A stretch of DNA of 32,094 nt from assembly GCA_025457685.1 (NCBI GenBank), contig JALOTV010000010.1, positions 1 through 32,094 on the forward strand. The letters run 5' to 3'. Under the pieces are notes generated by a model. That model was not told the DNA's origin and did not search any database. It was given only the letters and a program-made list of their open reading frames with translations. Position 1 is the stretch's first letter, and each line of letters begins with the position of its first letter. The stretch comes from Opitutaceae bacterium. GTDB taxonomy: Bacteria; Verrucomicrobiota; Verrucomicrobiia; Opitutales; Opitutaceae. Both the position numbers and the translations under genes were made by a program. Shown piece after piece: positions 29,343-32,094 of the stretch.

Positions 29343-32094
29343 TCCGTCCCCGCGCTTCTCTCTTCTCCCGCCTGCGTCGCCGCGCGCTGCCCGCCCTCCT
29401 GGGCGTCCTCGCGCTGGCGCCGTGCGCCCGCGCCCAGTCCTCACCCGTCACCCCCGCCGGCACGGTTATCCGCAACCAGGCGGTCATCACCTTCGAGCAG
29501 GACGACGCATCCGGCGTTGTTTATCGCGCCACCTCCAACGAGGTCCTCATCGAGGTCGCCGCGATCTACGGCATCACCCTCCTGCCCGATGGCTCCACCG
29601 CCTCGCCGGGCCAGATCCAGTCCGTCGTCTCCGCCGCCACCTTCGCCACCCGCGTCCAGGCCACCTTCGGCTACACGCTTCGCTTCACCGGCAACACTCC
29701 CGACACCGCCACCCTCGCGCCCACCTACGCCTCCGCCGCCTCCACCTTCCGCCCCCAGCTGCCCGACGGCGACACCGGCATCCTCGTCTACTCCGACCTC
29801 AACGCCAACGGCCAGCCCGACAGCGACGACGTGCTGGTCTCTTCCTGGCGCGACGCCAACAACGACGGCGAGATCCAGCCCGCCGAGCTTCAGATAAACA
29901 CCCTCGGGTTTACCTACGCACCCGACGCCGTCGTGCCGCTGCTTGTCACCTTTTTCGTGCCCGAGGCGCTCCCGCCGGGCTCCATCGCCCACATCGGCCT
30001 CGACGGCGCCTATGTCGGCACCCGCCTCGTCACTCCTTTGCCCGCCGCCGGCGACGACGTGGGCAACATCGCCCGCGCCGTGACCGTGAACGACGCCGTC
30101 ATGGCCCTCACCAAGACCGTCTCCTCCGCCGTCACCAATCCCGGCGGCGCCGTCACCTACACCGTCACCGCCACCAACGTCGGCACCGCCGCCGCCCTGC
30201 GCCGTTCCTACACCGTCGATGGCACGCCGGGCTACGAGGGCGTGCTCGTTTTTGACGTCCTGCCCGGCGTGCTGCCCACGGGCGTCGCGCCGGCGCTCTC
30301 CGCCCAGACCATCGTGGCCCAGCCCGGCGGCGTCTCCGGCCTCCTCGTCTACGCCTCGCCTCCCCCCGCCACCCTCGCGCCCGCGTTTACCTCGTGGGAT
30401 CCGACCATCGCCGCGGACTGGGCCTGGTCCGCCACCTACACGCCGGGTGCCACCGTCATCGGCTACCTCTCGTCCACCGGCGCCTCCGACCACGACATCG
30501 CCCCTGGCGGCGCCGTCACCTTCAGCTTTCTCGCCACCCACCCGGCCGACGCCACGCTCCAGGTTCTCGAGAACCACGCCTACGCCCACTACGCCACCAC
30601 CACCCTCAGCCCGGCCGAGCAAACCGTCCGCACCCTCAACGCCACCCGCCTCGCCCTCTCGCGCGCCCACGGCGTCGTCATCCGCGACACCGACTTCGAG
30701 GCCGATGCCCTGCACCTCACCGCCATCGCCGACGACGGCGTCGCCGACGTCCAGCGCCTCGCCTCCGTGCAGGGCGGGACGACCGTCTGGTTCACCCAGC
30801 GCGTGTTCAACACCGGCGGCGGTCCGGACTCCTTCGATATCACCGTCTCCGCCCAACTGGACGGCGGCGCGCCGCCGCCCTCCGGCTACCGCTTCACCCT
30901 CTACCGCGCCGACGGCCTCACCCCGCTCGCCGACACCGGCGTGAATGGCGTGCCCGACACCGGCCTGCTCGACCCCGCCGGCGCCGACCTGGACAACCCG
31001 CTCGCCTTCGCCGACGTGCTTCTGCGCGTCGAGGTGCCCGATGCCGCGGCGAACCTCGCCACCGCCCTCGAGATCACGCTCACCGCGCGCTCCATAGGCG
31101 ACAGCTCCCGCGCCGACACCACGCTCGACCGCATCGAGGCCGTCGCCCGCGCCGCGATGAATCTCGCCAACCACACCGCGCCCGTCGCCGGTCCGCCCGA
31201 TGAGACGCCCTACGCGCGCACCACCGCCGCCGGCGGCTACGTCGATTTCCCCCTCCTGGTGCAAAACACCGCGCCCGCCGCCGCCTCGCCGGGCAACCCC
31301 GCCGGCAGCCCCGACGTTTACACCTTGTCCAGCTCGGTCCTGCCCGCCGGCTGGCGCGTCGTCTTCTACGCCGATCCCGATCGCGACGGCGTGGTCGACT
31401 CCGGCGAACTCCTGCCCGTGCTGCGCACTCCCGAGATCGCCCCTGCCGGCCGCGCCTACGTGGTCGCGCGCGTTTTTGTGCCCGCCGGCACTTCGGGCGA
31501 CGCCGACGCCAACCCCGCCAACGGCCGCCAGGACTACACGCTCACGTTCCGCGCCGCCTCCACGAACCTGCCCGCCGTTTTCGACGACCAGGTCGATTTC
31601 GTGCGCGTGGGCTACGACGACCGCTTCGAGCTTCGCCCCGATCGCCAGGGCACCATCGAGCCCGGCGGCACCGTGCAATATCTCCACACGGTGCGAAATC
31701 TCGGCGAACGCGCCAACCGCTTCTACCTCACCTTCACCCCGGGCCGGAGCGATTGGACCTACACCTTGATCAACGCCGACGGCTCCGCCCTCCTGCCCAC
31801 CGCCATCGACCCCGCCGACGGCCTCGAAAAAGCCTACGTCGATCTCACCGGCGCCGCCGGCGCCACCCCGAAGGTCGATTTCCAGCTCCGCCTCTTCGCC
31901 CCCGCGCGCACGCCTCTCGGCCAGACCGAGACCACCTTCCTCCAGGTATCCGCCAACGATCCCGACGCCCCCGCCACGCCCCTGCCGGTCGAGGATTTGC
32001 ACGGCGTGGTGGATGTCACCCGCGTGGTGCGCGGCGACCTCGTGCTCACCAAGACCGTCGATCCGGCGGAAAACATCCCCGTCTCCCCCGGCGA
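29339..32094 (+). CDS. Secreted DUF11-like repeat surface protein, truncated by window edge (>=918 aa)
   Basis: ATG at 29339 overlaps the previous TGA (ATGA). Signal peptide MIRPRASLFSRLRRRALPALLGVLALAPCARAQS, then SPVTPAGTVIRNQAVITFEQDDASGVVYRATSNEVLIEV. Frame is open to 32094 (...LVLTKTVDPAENIPVSPG). Not in the ORF track because it has no stop in the window. Confidence 0.9.
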   Translation, partial: MIRPRASLFSRLRRRALPALLGVLALAPCARAQSSPVTPAGTVIRNQAVITFEQDDASGVVYRATSNEVLIEVAAIYGITLLPDGSTASPGQIQSVVSAATFATRVQATFGYTLRFTGNTPDTATLAPTYASAASTFRPQLPDGDTGILVYSDLNANGQPDSDDVLVSSWRDANNDGEIQPAELQINTLGFTYAPDAVVPLLVTFFVPEALPPGSIAHIGLDGAYVGTRLVTPLPAAGDDVGNIARAVTVNDAVMALTKTVSSAVTNPGGAVTYTVTATNVGTAAALRRSYTVDGTPGYEGVLVFDVLPGVLPTGVAPALSAQTIVAQPGGVSGLLVYASPPPATLAPAFTSWDPTIAADWAWSATYTPGATVIGYLSSTGASDHDIAPGGAVTFSFLATHPADATLQVLENHAYAHYATTTLSPAEQTVRTLNATRLALSRAHGVVIRDTDFEADALHLTAIADDGVADVQRLASVQGGTTVWFTQRVFNTGGGPDSFDITVSAQLDGGAPPPSGYRFTLYRADGLTPLADTGVNGVPDTGLLDPAGADLDNPLAFADVLLRVEVPDAAANLATALEITLTARSIGDSSRADTTLDRIEAVARAAMNLANHTAPVAGPPDETPYARTTAAGGYVDFPLLVQNTAPAAASPGNPAGSPDVYTLSSSVLPAGWRVVFYADPDRDGVVDSGELLPVLRTPEIAPAGRAYVVARVFVPAGTSGDADANPANGRQDYTLTFRAASTNLPAVFDDQVDFVRVGYDDRFELRPDRQGTIEPGGTVQYLHTVRNLGERANRFYLTFTPGRSDWTYTLINADGSALLPTAIDPADGLEKAYVDLTGAAGATPKVDFQLRLFAPARTPLGQTETTFLQVSANDPDAPATPLPVEDLHGVVDVTRVVRGDLVLTKTVDPAENIPVSPG

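Noticed and set aside
1-32094. tRNA/rRNA genes, CRISPR arrays, transposases or IS ends
   Set aside because: None recognised by eye; no spacer-repeat structure and no transposase-like ORF.

Overview
High-GC (C-rich third positions) bacterial chromosome window; taxonomic guess only: Verrucomicrobiota/Opitutales-like. The left ~5.3 kb is housekeeping and signalling: uvrC (-, 3' end off the window), cinA (+), purC (-), a NarL/FixJ-type response regulator (-), and a REC protein with an HPt-like C-terminus (-). After an AT-rich divergent regulatory region, the remaining ~26 kb is one co-directional locus of four very large secreted, DUF11-like (Ig-like repeat) surface proteins. (1) A 1037-aa protein. 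(2) A DUF11 + SdrD-B-like + outer-membrane beta-barrel protein of ~2100 aa, interrupted by an apparent frameshift near 9715-9757. (3) A giant protein of ~4679 aa (15303-29342) that starts with a lamin-tail-like domain, has a cysteine-rich N-terminal half, and has a cysteine-free C-terminal half built of ~400-aa super-repeats. (4) A further DUF11-type protein overlapping the previous gene by ATGA and running off the right edge. The best candidate for an undescribed system is this surface-fibre plus barrel locus. Many very long ORFs in the supplied track are antisense or alternate-frame artefacts of codon bias. All assignments come from reading the sequence; no searches were run.
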